Shown: positions 1 through 8,328 of the stretch, one piece after another
How the letters are laid out: each line of letters starts with the position of its first letter
Numbering within the stretch: the stretch's first letter is position 1
DNA from: Deltaproteobacteria bacterium
GTDB taxonomy: Bacteria > SAR324 > JACQKK01
Assembly: GCA_029858165.1 (NCBI GenBank)
Contig: JAOUFO010000019.1
Span: forward strand, 1 to 13,104
DNA: 13,104 bases
Reading direction: 5' to 3'
The notes under the pieces: model-generated
What the model was told of the DNA's origin: nothing
Database searches by the model: none
The model's input: only the letters and a program-made list of their open reading frames with translations
Program-made: the position numbers and the translations under genes

Positions 1-167
1 GCCGCCTCCCCCCAGGGGACCACCTGGTATCCGGCGGATTCCAAATGTTGGCGGAGGGAGTCCGCCTCGGCATGGTTCAACCGACACCCCAGGGAATGGA
101 CCGCCGCCCTGGGCTTGGGTTCTGCCTGGGGGAAGGAGGATACAACCGGGTTTTTCTTGGAACGCAT
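1..167 (-). CDS. mtaB: tRNA t6A37 methylthiotransferase MtaB, N-terminal fragment (runs off left edge)
   Basis: Only the first 56 residues are inside the window. The reverse strand translates from an ATG at 167 without a stop to the edge. After a basic leader of about 20 residues comes the motif SLGCRLNHAEAD (residues 25-36) followed by LESAGYQVV. This is the start of the UPF0004 domain of methylthiotransferases, and Cys28 would be the first ligand of the auxiliary iron-sulfur cluster. The LGCRLN form fits MtaB (methylthiolation of N6-threonylcarbamoyladenosine 37 in tRNA) better than MiaB (usually YGCQMN) or RimO (usually LGCPKN). The start is supported by GGAG four bases upstream and by a promoter at 235-263. 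The radical-SAM CxxxCxxC motif and TRAM domain lie outside the window, so the subfamily call rests on a short stretch. It is transcribed divergently from smc. Confidence 0.72.
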   Translation of the reverse strand, partial: MRSKKNPVVSSFPQAEPKPRAAVHSLGCRLNHAEADSLRQHLESAGYQVVPWGEA

Positions 168-234
168 CCAGCTCCATGTGGGATAAACTGATTGTTGAAC
201 AGGGGCCCTGTTTCATCTTGGCGGGAAGGGGTCC

Positions 235-263
235 ATTCTACGGGACCCCCGGCAGACTGACAA
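235..263 (-). promoter_or_regulatory. Sigma-70-like promoter for mtaB
   Basis: On the minus strand there is a -35 box TTGTCA (258-263), a 17-base spacer and a -10 box TAGAAT (235-240), each box one mismatch from consensus. Transcription would start near 228, giving an mtaB leader of about 60 bases. The spacing is ideal and the orientation matches the gene. Confidence 0.55.
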
Positions 264-314
264 CCCGGACCAACACAAACAAAATACCGTACACCAGCAC
301 CCCAGCCTTATTTC

Positions 315-344
315 TTGTCAACTTTCACCGCCCGTGGTTTATTA
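315..344 (+). promoter_or_regulatory. Candidate promoter for smc
   Basis: On the plus strand TTGTCA (315-320) is followed 17-18 bases later by TTTATT/TTATTA (338-344). The -35 box is good and the -10 box weak. A start near 350 would give an smc leader of about 160 bases that includes the hairpin at 424-451. The stretch is locally AT-rich within a GC-rich region, which supports a regulatory role, but this is inference. Confidence 0.3.
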
Positions 345-423
345 GAAACGCAGTGCGGACCGACTTTTTCACCTTTTTTTTTATGGATCCGCTCCTGTTG
401 CCCCCCCTGGGGGAAGAACCCGC

Positions 424-451
424 CCGGAAGGGGGCCAACACCCCCATCCGG
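424..451 (+). other. Strong hairpin in the presumed smc leader
   Basis: The arms CCGGAAGGGGG (424-434) and CCCCCATCCGG (441-451) pair with ten base pairs and one internal A-A mismatch around a six-base loop, CCAACA. A U-rich stretch (TTTATTTT, 463-470) starts 12 bases after the stem, too far for a typical intrinsic terminator. It could act as an attenuator or mRNA-stability element ahead of smc. The function is inferred only from position. Confidence 0.4.
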
Positions 452-513
452 CCCATAACCCATTTATTTTAAGGCTTCTGCCGGAGGAAACCCCCACCCC
501 CGGCACACCCATC

Positions 514-3500
514 ATGCGGCTGAAACAGCTCCGTCTATCCGGATTCAAATCCTTCTGCGACGACACCACACTCACTTTTACGGAAAACGGCATTTCCGTA
601 ATTGTGGGACCGAACGGTTGCGGCAAAAGCAACGTGGTGGATGCCATCCGCTGGGCCTTGGGGGAGCAATCCCCCCGGTTCCTGCGGGGGGGGGCCATGA
701 CAGATGTGATTTTTAACGGAAGTGCCAGCCGCAAGCCTGTGGGCCGGGCCGAAGTCACCCTGATTTTTGACAACAGTCAGGGTCTATCCATAGAAAAGTT
801 CCAACAATACGCTGAAATCTCTGTTACCCGCCGGATCTATCGCTCGGGCGAAAGTGACTACCTTATCAACAACACTCCCTGCCGCCTGTTGGATATCCGG
901 GAACTGGTGATGGACACCGGGGCCGCAGGCCGATCGTATTCCATCGTAGAACAGGGAAAGGTGGACCAGTTTGTCACCAACACCCCCACCGAACGGCGGA
1001 TATTCCTGGAAGAGGCGGCTGGGATTGTACGCTATAAAACCAAACGGATTGCCGCTGAAAAACGGATGGACCAAACCCGGCAAAACCTGCTGCGGGTCCA
1101 TGATGTGCTGGGGGAGGTGATCCAGCGGGAGGAGACCCTTCGGGACCAGGTGCAAAAAGCCCGGGATTACCTTGCCCTGCGGGATGAAGTGGCCAGCCTG
1201 GGCACCCAGCTCAACCGGGCCAGGTACATGAAAAGCTCCGCGAAATTCCGGGAAATCACCGCCCGTCAGCAGGAAGATCAAACCCATCTTGATAACATCA
1301 CCCTGGAATACCAGACCCGGATGGCCCGGCAGGAAAACAAAGAGGCCGAACTGACGGTGATGGAGCACCTGCTGCGGGACATGCGCGAAGAGGTCCACGG
1401 GCAGGAAAAAGCCATCGGTGCCCAGGAAACCGATCTGGCCCTGCGCCGCCAGGAAAAGCAAAACCATGAAGAATGGATGAGCCGCCTGGAGGCCAACAAG
1501 GAGGATTACCAAAAGCAACATACCCGGCTGGAACAGGATATTTCCCACCAAAGGGAGGAAGTCCACCGGCTGGAAGCCCAGGAAACCACCCTGCGGCAGT
1601 CCATCGCCACCGATGAACAAATTTACCAGGAGCGGGAAACCATCCGGTTGGCCATTGAGGCAGAGGCCAGGGCCACCCAGGAACGGTTGCTGGAATGCCA
1701 TACCCAATCTTCCGGTGTGTCCAACCAAATCATCTTTCTGAATGAAAAAATCGTTGAATCAGACCGCCGGGGGGTGGTTTTGGAAGAACAAACGGCCGCC
1801 ACCGGGCAGGAACTGCAAGGGGCGGTATCCCAATTGGAAGCCAAGCGGGCCTTTCATGCCGGGCAAATCAAAGCCCTGGAGGAAATTAAAAATAAGGCTG
1901 AAACTCTGGATGACCTCCTGGCCGAGAAATCCTCCCGGTTGGAATCGGCCAGGGAGGAACTGCGGGCCACCGAAAAAAGGCTGTTGGATACCCACACACG
2001 GCTGGATGCCCTGAAGGAAATCCATGCCGGGTATGAAGGATTTGCCGAAGGGGTGAGAAGCTTTCTTCAATGGGCCGACAGCCAGCCGGAACGGCGGAAA
2101 AACCTGGGGCTGATCGGCCCTTTGGTGGATTTTATCACCATTTCCCCCCAGGTTCTGGAATGGGCCGGAGGGTTTTTGGCCCCTTATCTGGAACTGATCG
2201 TGGTGCGGCAAACGGCCCAGGCTGCCCAATTGGAGCAGATTCTGGGGGCGGAGGGTTTTGGCCGGGTGCGGGTGGTGGCCCTGGACATGACTTCCAGCCC
2301 CGCAGGAGGCTCCGGCAGTCCCCCCTCCGGTGAGGAGACCCTGGCCGGATGGGTGAGCCTGCCCCCCGATATGGAACCCTTGCGGGCCAGACTGTTCGGC
2401 AACATCCGGCTTCTTCCCCCAGACACCACCCCCCACCCCCTGCCAGAGATGGTCACCAAAAGCCTGGGCAATGGGGGCGGATTGGAATGGCTGGCCCCGG
2501 ACGGGCGATTCCATATTGACCCGAAGGCGGTTTACTCCCTGGGCAAGGCCCAACCCGCTTCGGTGGCCGTGCTGAAACGACGGCAGGAAATTGAAGCCCT
2601 GGAAGAAAAACTGATTGAGGCCCAGGGGGCGGCGGCCCGCCAGCGGGAATCCCTGGAAAGCCTGGAGGCCGAAACCGGCCTGATGACCGCCCAACGTCAA
2701 TCCTTGGAGGAAGAACGGCAGCAAAAAAACCTGGAAACGCGGGGTTTGGAACAGGAATTTTCCCATGGGGAACGGGAAACCGCCAGGTTAAATCAGATTC
2801 TGAACAGCCTGAAAACCGAACAGGGGCAGTTGAAATCTGACCGGGAAAACGCCCTGGAACAAAAGACCCGCCTGGAAAACGCCCTCCGGGAATGGAGCGC
2901 CAAACGGATATCCCTGGAGGCCGAACTGGAGGAAATTCATAAAAAAGAAGCTTTGTCCCGCGAGGAAAGCAGTCAACTGGGCCAACGGCTTACCGAAGCC
3001 AAAGTGGACCACCAGCGGGTGCTTTCCACCCTGCAAAACGGCCAGACCCGGCTGAACACCCTGGCCGTGGAGGCCGCGCAACTGGTAGACCGGGCCGCCG
3101 GGTCCGATGAAGCGATCACCGCAGAGGCGAAAAAAGTGGCCAAGGCGGTGTTGGAAATAGAACGATTGTTGGAATCCCTGGCTCAGGCCAACACGAATCT
3201 GGCCAAAATCCGCCAAACTCTGGTGGAAAGGGCGGCCGATTTTGCTGAACAGGAAGGAATCAAATCCCGGATGAACGAGGAAAACCGGGTGTTCCGCACC
3301 AAAGTGGAAGAAGCCCAGACCAAACTGGCTAAACTGGAAGTGGCCCTGACCGAAGAACGGATGCGCCTGGAGCAAATTCGCGAAATGCTTGGAGAGGACA
3401 TTCCTCCCGATGAACAAGAACCCTCCATTGATGAGGCGGATGTGGAGGCCCGCTGGGCCAAAGGACGCAAGGCACTGGAAAAAATGGAAGGGGTCAATCT

Positions 3501-4086
3501 GGCCGCTCCGGAGGAATACGATGCACTGAAAGAGCGGATCGGGTTTTTATCCCAGCAAAAAGAGGACCTGGAAAAAGCCTGCAAAGACCTGGAGGAATCC
3601 ATCCGCCACATGAACACCGAATCCCGCAAGCGGTTTAAGGAAACTTTTGATAAGGTGAATGAAAAATTCCAGGAGGTGTTTCCCCGGGTGTTTGAGGGGG
3701 GATCGGCCCGGCTGGTGTTGACCGAATCTGAGGATTTGCTGCTGGCGGGGGTGGATATTGAGGCCGAACCCCCCGGTAAAAAACTGTCCAGCCTCAATCT
3801 GCTTTCTGGAGGGGAAAAGGCCCTGACGGCCATCGCTTTGATCTTTTCCTTTTTCCTCATCAAGCCCAGCCCGTTTTGTCTGCTGGATGAGGTGGATGCC
3901 CCCCTGGATGATGCCAACGTGGGACGATTCAACCGGTTGGTCCAATCCATCACGGACCGCAGCCAGTTTATCATCATCACCCACAACCGGCGGACCATGG
4001 AAATCGGCAACCTGCTATATGGAATCACCATGGAGGAAAACGGGGTTTCCAAAGTGGTTTCGGTCAATCTGTCGGACCATGGCTGA
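514..4086 (+). CDS. smc: Chromosome segregation ATPase SMC
   Basis: This is the core subunit of the bacterial SMC-ScpAB condensin, which folds and separates newly replicated chromosomes by ATP-driven DNA loop extrusion. At 1190 residues it has the normal length. The N-terminal head opens with MRLKQLRLSGFKSF and carries the Walker A motif GPNGCGKS (32-39) and a Q-loop glutamine (147). Long coiled coils (about 175-505 and 680-1030) flank a hinge (about 507-670). The C-terminal head has the ABC signature LSGGEK (1097-1102), Walker B with Asp1125-Glu1126 and the switch histidine His1157. All ATPase residues are present. The start is set by the conserved N-terminus. The nearest Shine-Dalgarno-like GGAGG (483-487) is 26 bases away and no alternative in-frame start exists nearby, so initiation looks weak or atypical. 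No scpA or scpB lies next to it. Confidence 0.97.
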   Translation: MRLKQLRLSGFKSFCDDTTLTFTENGISVIVGPNGCGKSNVVDAIRWALGEQSPRFLRGGAMTDVIFNGSASRKPVGRAEVTLIFDNSQGLSIEKFQQYAEISVTRRIYRSGESDYLINNTPCRLLDIRELVMDTGAAGRSYSIVEQGKVDQFVTNTPTERRIFLEEAAGIVRYKTKRIAAEKRMDQTRQNLLRVHDVLGEVIQREETLRDQVQKARDYLALRDEVASLGTQLNRARYMKSSAKFREITARQQEDQTHLDNITLEYQTRMARQENKEAELTVMEHLLRDMREEVHGQEKAIGAQETDLALRRQEKQNHEEWMSRLEANKEDYQKQHTRLEQDISHQREEVHRLEAQETTLRQSIATDEQIYQERETIRLAIEAEARATQERLLECHTQSSGVSNQIIFLNEKIVESDRRGVVLEEQTAATGQELQGAVSQLEAKRAFHAGQIKALEEIKNKAETLDDLLAEKSSRLESAREELRATEKRLLDTHTRLDALKEIHAGYEGFAEGVRSFLQWADSQPERRKNLGLIGPLVDFITISPQVLEWAGGFLAPYLELIVVRQTAQAAQLEQILGAEGFGRVRVVALDMTSSPAGGSGSPPSGEETLAGWVSLPPDMEPLRARLFGNIRLLPPDTTPHPLPEMVTKSLGNGGGLEWLAPDGRFHIDPKAVYSLGKAQPASVAVLKRRQEIEALEEKLIEAQGAAARQRESLESLEAETGLMTAQRQSLEEERQQKNLETRGLEQEFSHGERETARLNQILNSLKTEQGQLKSDRENALEQKTRLENALREWSAKRISLEAELEEIHKKEALSREESSQLGQRLTEAKVDHQRVLSTLQNGQTRLNTLAVEAAQLVDRAAGSDEAITAEAKKVAKAVLEIERLLESLAQANTNLAKIRQTLVERAADFAEQEGIKSRMNEENRVFRTKVEEAQTKLAKLEVALTEERMRLEQIREMLGEDIPPDEQEPSIDEADVEARWAKGRKALEKMEGVNLAAPEEYDALKERIGFLSQQKEDLEKACKDLEESIRHMNTESRKRFKETFDKVNEKFQEVFPRVFEGGSARLVLTESEDLLLAGVDIEAEPPGKKLSSLNLLSGGEKALTAIALIFSFFLIKPSPFCLLDEVDAPLDDANVGRFNRLVQSITDRSQFIIITHNRRTMEIGNLLYGITMEENGVSKVVSVNLSDHG

Positions 4087-4103
4087 CCGGTAACCTCATC
4101 CCG

Positions 4104-4134
4104 GCTGACAACCCCTTCAGGGGGGTTTGTCGGC
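4104..4134 (+). terminator. Terminator-like hairpin after smc, without U tract
   Basis: Eighteen bases after the smc stop, GCTGACAACCCC (4104-4115) pairs with GGGGGGTTTGTCGGC (4120-4134) across a TTCA loop, with one G-U pair and a small bulge. AAATCC follows rather than a T run. It may slow or partly end transcription, or protect the 3' end of the smc mRNA. The next gene begins 65 bases beyond the stem, so read-through is possible. Confidence 0.4.
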
Positions 4135-4199
4135 AAATCCGCCCGGATAAACAATCCGCACCTGAACGCCAGCATGCAGACCATCCAAAGGGAACCCCT

Positions 4200-5915
4200 A
4201 TGAACCCATTTTCCAACCCCTGGAAGTACATTTTCCCGATACCCCGGAAGACCAATCCATCCGCCGCCAAAAAAAAGGGACCCGGCGGCGCCAGAATCGC
4301 CGGAGGGTGGATGATGGTGCTTGCCCTGGCCCCGTTGTTGTTGTGGAGCGGCCCGGCACGGGGGGAACCGGGGGTGGAAACCGAAGCCCTGGCCGAATCC
4401 ATTGCCGCTTCCCTTAGCCATCTAAAAGGGGACCAATACAAAACCGCCGCCTTTTCCCGTATCCGGCAGGCCGGGGGTCCGGCCTTGGATGTCAACGAAC
4501 TGATTGACTATGCCAATGTGAAAATTGTGCAGGACCGCAGACTGCGGGTGATAGACCGGTCCAAGCTGCAACTGGTTTTGCAGGAACAGAAAATGCTGCT
4601 TTCGGATGTGGTATCAGCCAAAGATTACCAGGAACTGGGGAAGCTGCTGGGGGTGGATTTGTTCATTTACGGCACCATTTACGCAGATTCCCTGGTGCTG
4701 AAAGCCATAGATGTCCAAACCTCTGTGATTATCTGGGCCCAGGTGTTTCCCTTGGGGAAGGACACCCCCCGGGCCGATTTGTTGAAGGATTTGGGACGGG
4801 CCATGATTCGTTCCATGCGGGATAACCTCACCCGTCTGAAGGAAGAGGCCACCATCCAGTCCATCAGCTTCTGGTCTGTCAACAGCCCCCCCCCGTTTCA
4901 GGTGGAGGAAACCGTGGATTTCCTCACCGTGGCCATCACCCGGGACGGAAGCTTTCATGTGGTGGACCGCGAAAACCTGCGGTTGATTTTAGACGAACAA
5001 CGGTTGAACCAGGCCTCTTTTATAGATGAATCCCATGCCAAACGGCTGGGAGAACTGTACGGAGTGGACGCCTTTATTTACGGAGGGATTACCCGCAAAC
5101 AGCAGGGCAGCTATATCGCCTCTCTCAAGCTGCTGAACATTTTAAGCGGAGTGATTGAGTGGGCGGACCTGATCAAGGTGGGGGCCAATCCTTCCACCTC
5201 CGAAAAATCCTCCGCCAAAAAATCGGAAGACAACATGGTGGAAGTCTCCGGCACAACCTTTCTGCAAGGAACCAACGGCTCTCCGGTGGAGGCCCAGCCT
5301 CTCCATCAGGTCCGGGTGACTCCCTTTTTGATAGACTCCACCGAGGTCAGCAACGGGGAATATCTGAATTTCTTAAAGGCGAAAAAATACCGGATGCCGG
5401 TGGGCTGGCAGAATGACACCTACCCCGACGGCAAGGCCAACCTGCCGGTGGTGGGGGTCAGTTGGGAGGATTCCCGGAATTACTGCCGGTATGCCCATAA
5501 GCGGCTGCCCGCCGAATCGGAATGGGAGATGGCCGCCAGGGGGTCCAAAGGGCAAACCTACCCCTGGACCGCTGAAAGTTTTACCCCGGGCATCGCCATC
5601 ACCCGGGAATCCGGCAGCAAGGGGCCGGTGGATGTGAATTCCACCACCATGGACAGCAGCCCGTTCGGGGCAGTCCATATGGCGGGCAATGTAAGGGAAT
5701 GGGTGGAGGACCTGTTTAATCCCTATCCGGGTTCCAGAGCGACCAACAACAAATACGGCAGAGAGCGGGTGGTGCGGGGAGGGTCCTGGGCCACCGATTC
5801 CAGGGCCGCGGCCACTTATTTCCGGGGGTCCAGCCAGCCCAATCTGGCCTGGCAGGATGTGGGGTTCCGTTGCGCCAAATCCATTCCTTCCATCAGCGCC
5901 AAACAAGCCCCCTGA
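4200..5915 (+). CDS. Secreted protein with two CsgG/FlgO-like domains fused to a SUMF1/FGE-type domain
   Basis: A 571-residue exported protein. It has a long basic n-region and a hydrophobic core (about 38-50) with probable cleavage after GPARG (residue 55). Two related domains follow. Residues 115-160 (LRVIDRSKLQLVLQEQ through LGVDLFIYGTI) are repeated at 252-297 (FHVVDRENLRLILDEQ through YGVDAFIYGGI), in the style of CsgG/FlgO periplasmic domains. After a Ser/Lys-rich linker (330-345), residues 346-560 form a SUMF1/formylglycine-enzyme fold, shown by LPAESEWEMAARG, MAGNVREWVED, VVRGGSW and DVGFRCA. The catalytic cysteine pair expected after RGGSW is absent (ATDSRAAATYF instead), so sulfatase activation is unlikely and a binding or structural role is more plausible. 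The start is supported by AAAGGGAA about seven bases upstream. It ends 30 bases from the convergent cbbO. The exact function is unknown. Confidence 0.85.
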   Translation: MNPFSNPWKYIFPIPRKTNPSAAKKKGPGGARIAGGWMMVLALAPLLLWSGPARGEPGVETEALAESIAASLSHLKGDQYKTAAFSRIRQAGGPALDVNELIDYANVKIVQDRRLRVIDRSKLQLVLQEQKMLLSDVVSAKDYQELGKLLGVDLFIYGTIYADSLVLKAIDVQTSVIIWAQVFPLGKDTPRADLLKDLGRAMIRSMRDNLTRLKEEATIQSISFWSVNSPPPFQVEETVDFLTVAITRDGSFHVVDRENLRLILDEQRLNQASFIDESHAKRLGELYGVDAFIYGGITRKQQGSYIASLKLLNILSGVIEWADLIKVGANPSTSEKSSAKKSEDNMVEVSGTTFLQGTNGSPVEAQPLHQVRVTPFLIDSTEVSNGEYLNFLKAKKYRMPVGWQNDTYPDGKANLPVVGVSWEDSRNYCRYAHKRLPAESEWEMAARGSKGQTYPWTAESFTPGIAITRESGSKGPVDVNSTTMDSSPFGAVHMAGNVREWVEDLFNPYPGSRATNNKYGRERVVRGGSWATDSRAAATYFRGSSQPNLAWQDVGFRCAKSIPSISAKQAP

Positions 5916-5945
5916 CCCCAGGTCAACCCGTTCCCGCCAAAAATT

Positions 5946-8288
5946 CTAGCTGGTCAGGCTGGCGAACAGCAGGGGCAGTTTTTCCGGCAGTTTTTGCACA
6001 TGGTCCACCACGGTAAATCCTCTGGGGCCAAAAATGCGGGAGACATACTCATCCGCTTCCGGGTCCAGGGTCAGGCAATAGGTCATGATTCCCCGGTTGG
6101 ACAGCTCTTCCACCGCCTTTTTGGTATCCTGTCGCAGATACTGGGGGTCCCGGATGTCTATATCGGCAGGCTCCCCATCCGATACCAGCAGAATCAGCTT
6201 TTTCCGCTGAGGTTGCCGCCCCAGGTGCATCGCCGCATGCCGCAACGCCCCCCCCATGCGGGTGGAAAGCCCCCCTTTTAACCCTGCCAGACGCCCTTTG
6301 GCATGGTCGTCCCAGGGATGACCAAAATCCTTGACCCTGAAATACTGCACATCGTGGCGACCGTCGGAGGCAAATCCATGGATGGCCAGGGGGTCTCCGA
6401 TGGCATCCATGGCCCAGGCCAGCAAACCGGTGGCCTCCCTGGCCAGTTGCAGCACCGGGCGGTCGGTGCCGGGCAGGGTTTCGTTGGTGGATTCTGAAAG
6501 GTCCAACAGCACAACCACCGCCAGGTCCCTGGTTTTGCGAATGGTCCGGATATTGATGCGGGGGTCCGGGGTTTGGCCGCACCGCAGGTCCACCATGGCC
6601 CGAATGGCGGCGTTGATATCTATTTCATCCCCGTCCTCCCGGTTGCGCTGACGGACCACCCCCGCCGGTTGCAGGGCATCAATGATGTGTTTCAGACGGG
6701 TAGCCACCGGCCGGTATTCCACCAGGGTGTTGTCTATCACCGCCGGGTCCCCGGCTTTTTGCCGTTTTTCAAGCACCGTCACCCAATCGGGCCGGTGGAG
6801 TTGAACCTGATAATCCCATTCGTGGTAATGAAACGGCTGACTGACCGGCTCTCTGCCTTCCAACTGGTTCAGGCTCACCCCCACCGGGTCTCCATCCCGG
6901 AAAAACTCTGATTCCAGAATCCAGATTTCCTGGGCGTCATCCCCGGCCAGTTCGCAATCCAGTTCATCCCACATATCCATCAGAGATACGGTTTTGCGGA
7001 CCTGCTTGTGGCTGGCCGAAACATAATCCGCCTCACGCCAGGTGTTTTCGTCAAAAGCCCAAATGTACCGGTTGTCATCCCGGTAGGGTATGTTGATTCC
7101 CTCCAGCACCCTCAGGGATGGAACCGCGGCCCGCCCGGCCAGCCGGTTCAGCATCGTCACCCCCAAATCCCAGCTGATTTGATTGTCTTGGGGGGTTTGG
7201 GCAAACCCCCGGCGGAAATCTTCGGCGGATTCCATCACCCAGGGGTCCGGGTCCACCCGGGTCTCATCCAACATGGCCCAGGCGGCCCGTTCCAACAGGT
7301 CCACCACCGGGTCCGCCTTCCCCGTATCCCGCTCCGGTTTGTTTTGGTGGAATCCCAGCCACAAAGCCTTTAAACCGGGAAATTCTCCAATGGCCAGTTG
7401 TTCCACCCTGGCATCTTCAACCAATCCGATAAAAGCCATTTGCACCGGGGTAAGAGCCTCCGCCGAGATGGGGTCCGTGCCATACACCAGATGGGCCGCC
7501 AAATGGGCGCCCACCGCCCGATAGATTTCTTTTCCCGGAATGCCGGGCAGATCATCATAAGCATCCGGCAGGTGCAGCACACGCTGTTCTATAAAAGGTT
7601 TGTACCCTTCAGCGGTTTCATAATCCCCGGATGTGGGCCGCATAAAAAAATCCCGCCCCCACAAGGCTCTTAAGTAAAAATTCAGCCGACGCTGGCTGTC
7701 CACAAACAGGGTTCCCCGCCGTTCCTTTTGCAGCACCGCCTGACTGTCGGCGGATTCCAACCCGAAATAGGCGGTTTGCGCCTGAAAATCCCGGCCATGG
7801 GCTTCGGCCCCCCACAAGGCCCAACGCCGCAGCCCCCCCAAGGTCAGTTTGGAAAACAGTTCATCCAGGTGGGTCAGCATGGGGCGCAACCCCCTGGGGG
7901 CCTTGGCCGCCAATTGGTGCAACAGCCCCAGGTACCCCCGCAGCAATTCCTCATCGGCCAACCGGCTGGCCGCCGTGGGCAGACTGGAAAACATCAACGC
8001 GATGATCTCCCCGCTCACCAAAGAGGATAACCTTAAGGCGGCATGGACGACATCCTTCACCACCTCTTCCCCCACCTCCTTGGCCACCAGAGGCATGGAC
8101 TGCAAGTAGGAGATGACCAGATCGTTTCCCCGGCCCAATTGGACCAGGCCTCTGGCTCCCTCCAGATAATTGCCCAGCCCCTGGGGGGTCATCACCCGGG
8201 CCGCCTCGGCAAAACTTTCCTGAAGGGTATCCCGCACATGGGGATCATCCCCGGCCAGGTCCAGATAATCTTCCAGATTGATGGTCAT
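5946..8288 (-). CDS. cbbO: RuBisCO activase adaptor CbbO (VWA-domain protein, NorD family)
   Basis: CbbO is the adaptor of the CbbQO RuBisCO activase. Its C-terminal von Willebrand A domain docks on inhibited RuBisCO while the CbbQ ring uses ATP to remodel it and release sugar-phosphate inhibitors. The 780-residue length is typical. The VWA domain (about 588-780) has a full metal-binding MIDAS: DLSES (Asp596, Ser598, Ser600), Thr676 in LSTRMGG, and Asp704 in LVSDGEPAD. The N-terminal part is helical and carries the family-like pair AHLAAH (His262, His266) and EDARVE (291-296). NorD of denitrifiers is a close relative, but the RuBisCO context and the cbbQ upstream favour CbbO. The start at 8288 gives a sensible N-terminus, though I see no good Shine-Dalgarno site. 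It lies 40 bases after the preceding gene and looks like the last gene of the minus-strand operon. Confidence 0.9.
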   Translation of the reverse strand: MTINLEDYLDLAGDDPHVRDTLQESFAEAARVMTPQGLGNYLEGARGLVQLGRGNDLVISYLQSMPLVAKEVGEEVVKDVVHAALRLSSLVSGEIIALMFSSLPTAASRLADEELLRGYLGLLHQLAAKAPRGLRPMLTHLDELFSKLTLGGLRRWALWGAEAHGRDFQAQTAYFGLESADSQAVLQKERRGTLFVDSQRRLNFYLRALWGRDFFMRPTSGDYETAEGYKPFIEQRVLHLPDAYDDLPGIPGKEIYRAVGAHLAAHLVYGTDPISAEALTPVQMAFIGLVEDARVEQLAIGEFPGLKALWLGFHQNKPERDTGKADPVVDLLERAAWAMLDETRVDPDPWVMESAEDFRRGFAQTPQDNQISWDLGVTMLNRLAGRAAVPSLRVLEGINIPYRDDNRYIWAFDENTWREADYVSASHKQVRKTVSLMDMWDELDCELAGDDAQEIWILESEFFRDGDPVGVSLNQLEGREPVSQPFHYHEWDYQVQLHRPDWVTVLEKRQKAGDPAVIDNTLVEYRPVATRLKHIIDALQPAGVVRQRNREDGDEIDINAAIRAMVDLRCGQTPDPRINIRTIRKTRDLAVVVLLDLSESTNETLPGTDRPVLQLAREATGLLAWAMDAIGDPLAIHGFASDGRHDVQYFRVKDFGHPWDDHAKGRLAGLKGGLSTRMGGALRHAAMHLGRQPQRKKLILLVSDGEPADIDIRDPQYLRQDTKKAVEELSNRGIMTYCLTLDPEADEYVSRIFGPRGFTVVDHVQKLPEKLPLLFASLTS

Positions 8289-8328
8289 AATGGCTGTGGT
8301 TCATAAAAGGTTGGGGCCAAACCGCCGG

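Larger units (their letters stand above)
168..513. other. Divergent intergenic region between mtaB and smc
   Basis: This 346-base spacer separates the divergent mtaB and smc starts. It contains a convincing minus-strand promoter (235-263), a weaker plus-strand candidate (315-344), a run of nine T (374-382), and a strong hairpin (424-451) in the presumed smc leader. A plus-strand open frame of 98 codons (176-472) crosses all of this. It has no recognisable domain and no Shine-Dalgarno sequence and overlaps the mtaB promoter, so I treat it as non-coding. I see no RNA gene or known riboswitch. Confidence 0.6.

Noticed and set aside
176..472. 98-codon plus-strand open frame in the mtaB-smc spacer
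   Set aside because: It overlaps the mtaB promoter and the leader hairpin, shows no Shine-Dalgarno site, and gives a low-complexity protein with no recognisable motif.
1759..2766. 335-codon minus-strand open frame opposite the smc hinge
   Set aside because: Product rich in Gly, Phe and Gln without domains; a shadow of the smc codons.
3183..4421. 412-codon minus-strand open frame opposite the end of smc
   Set aside because: It is antisense to the conserved SMC C-terminal head and spans into the next gene. Its Ser/Arg-rich product is typical of a shadow frame in GC-rich DNA.
5916..5945. Bidirectional terminator between the convergent genes
   Set aside because: The 30-base gap has no stem of useful length and no flanking T/A runs.
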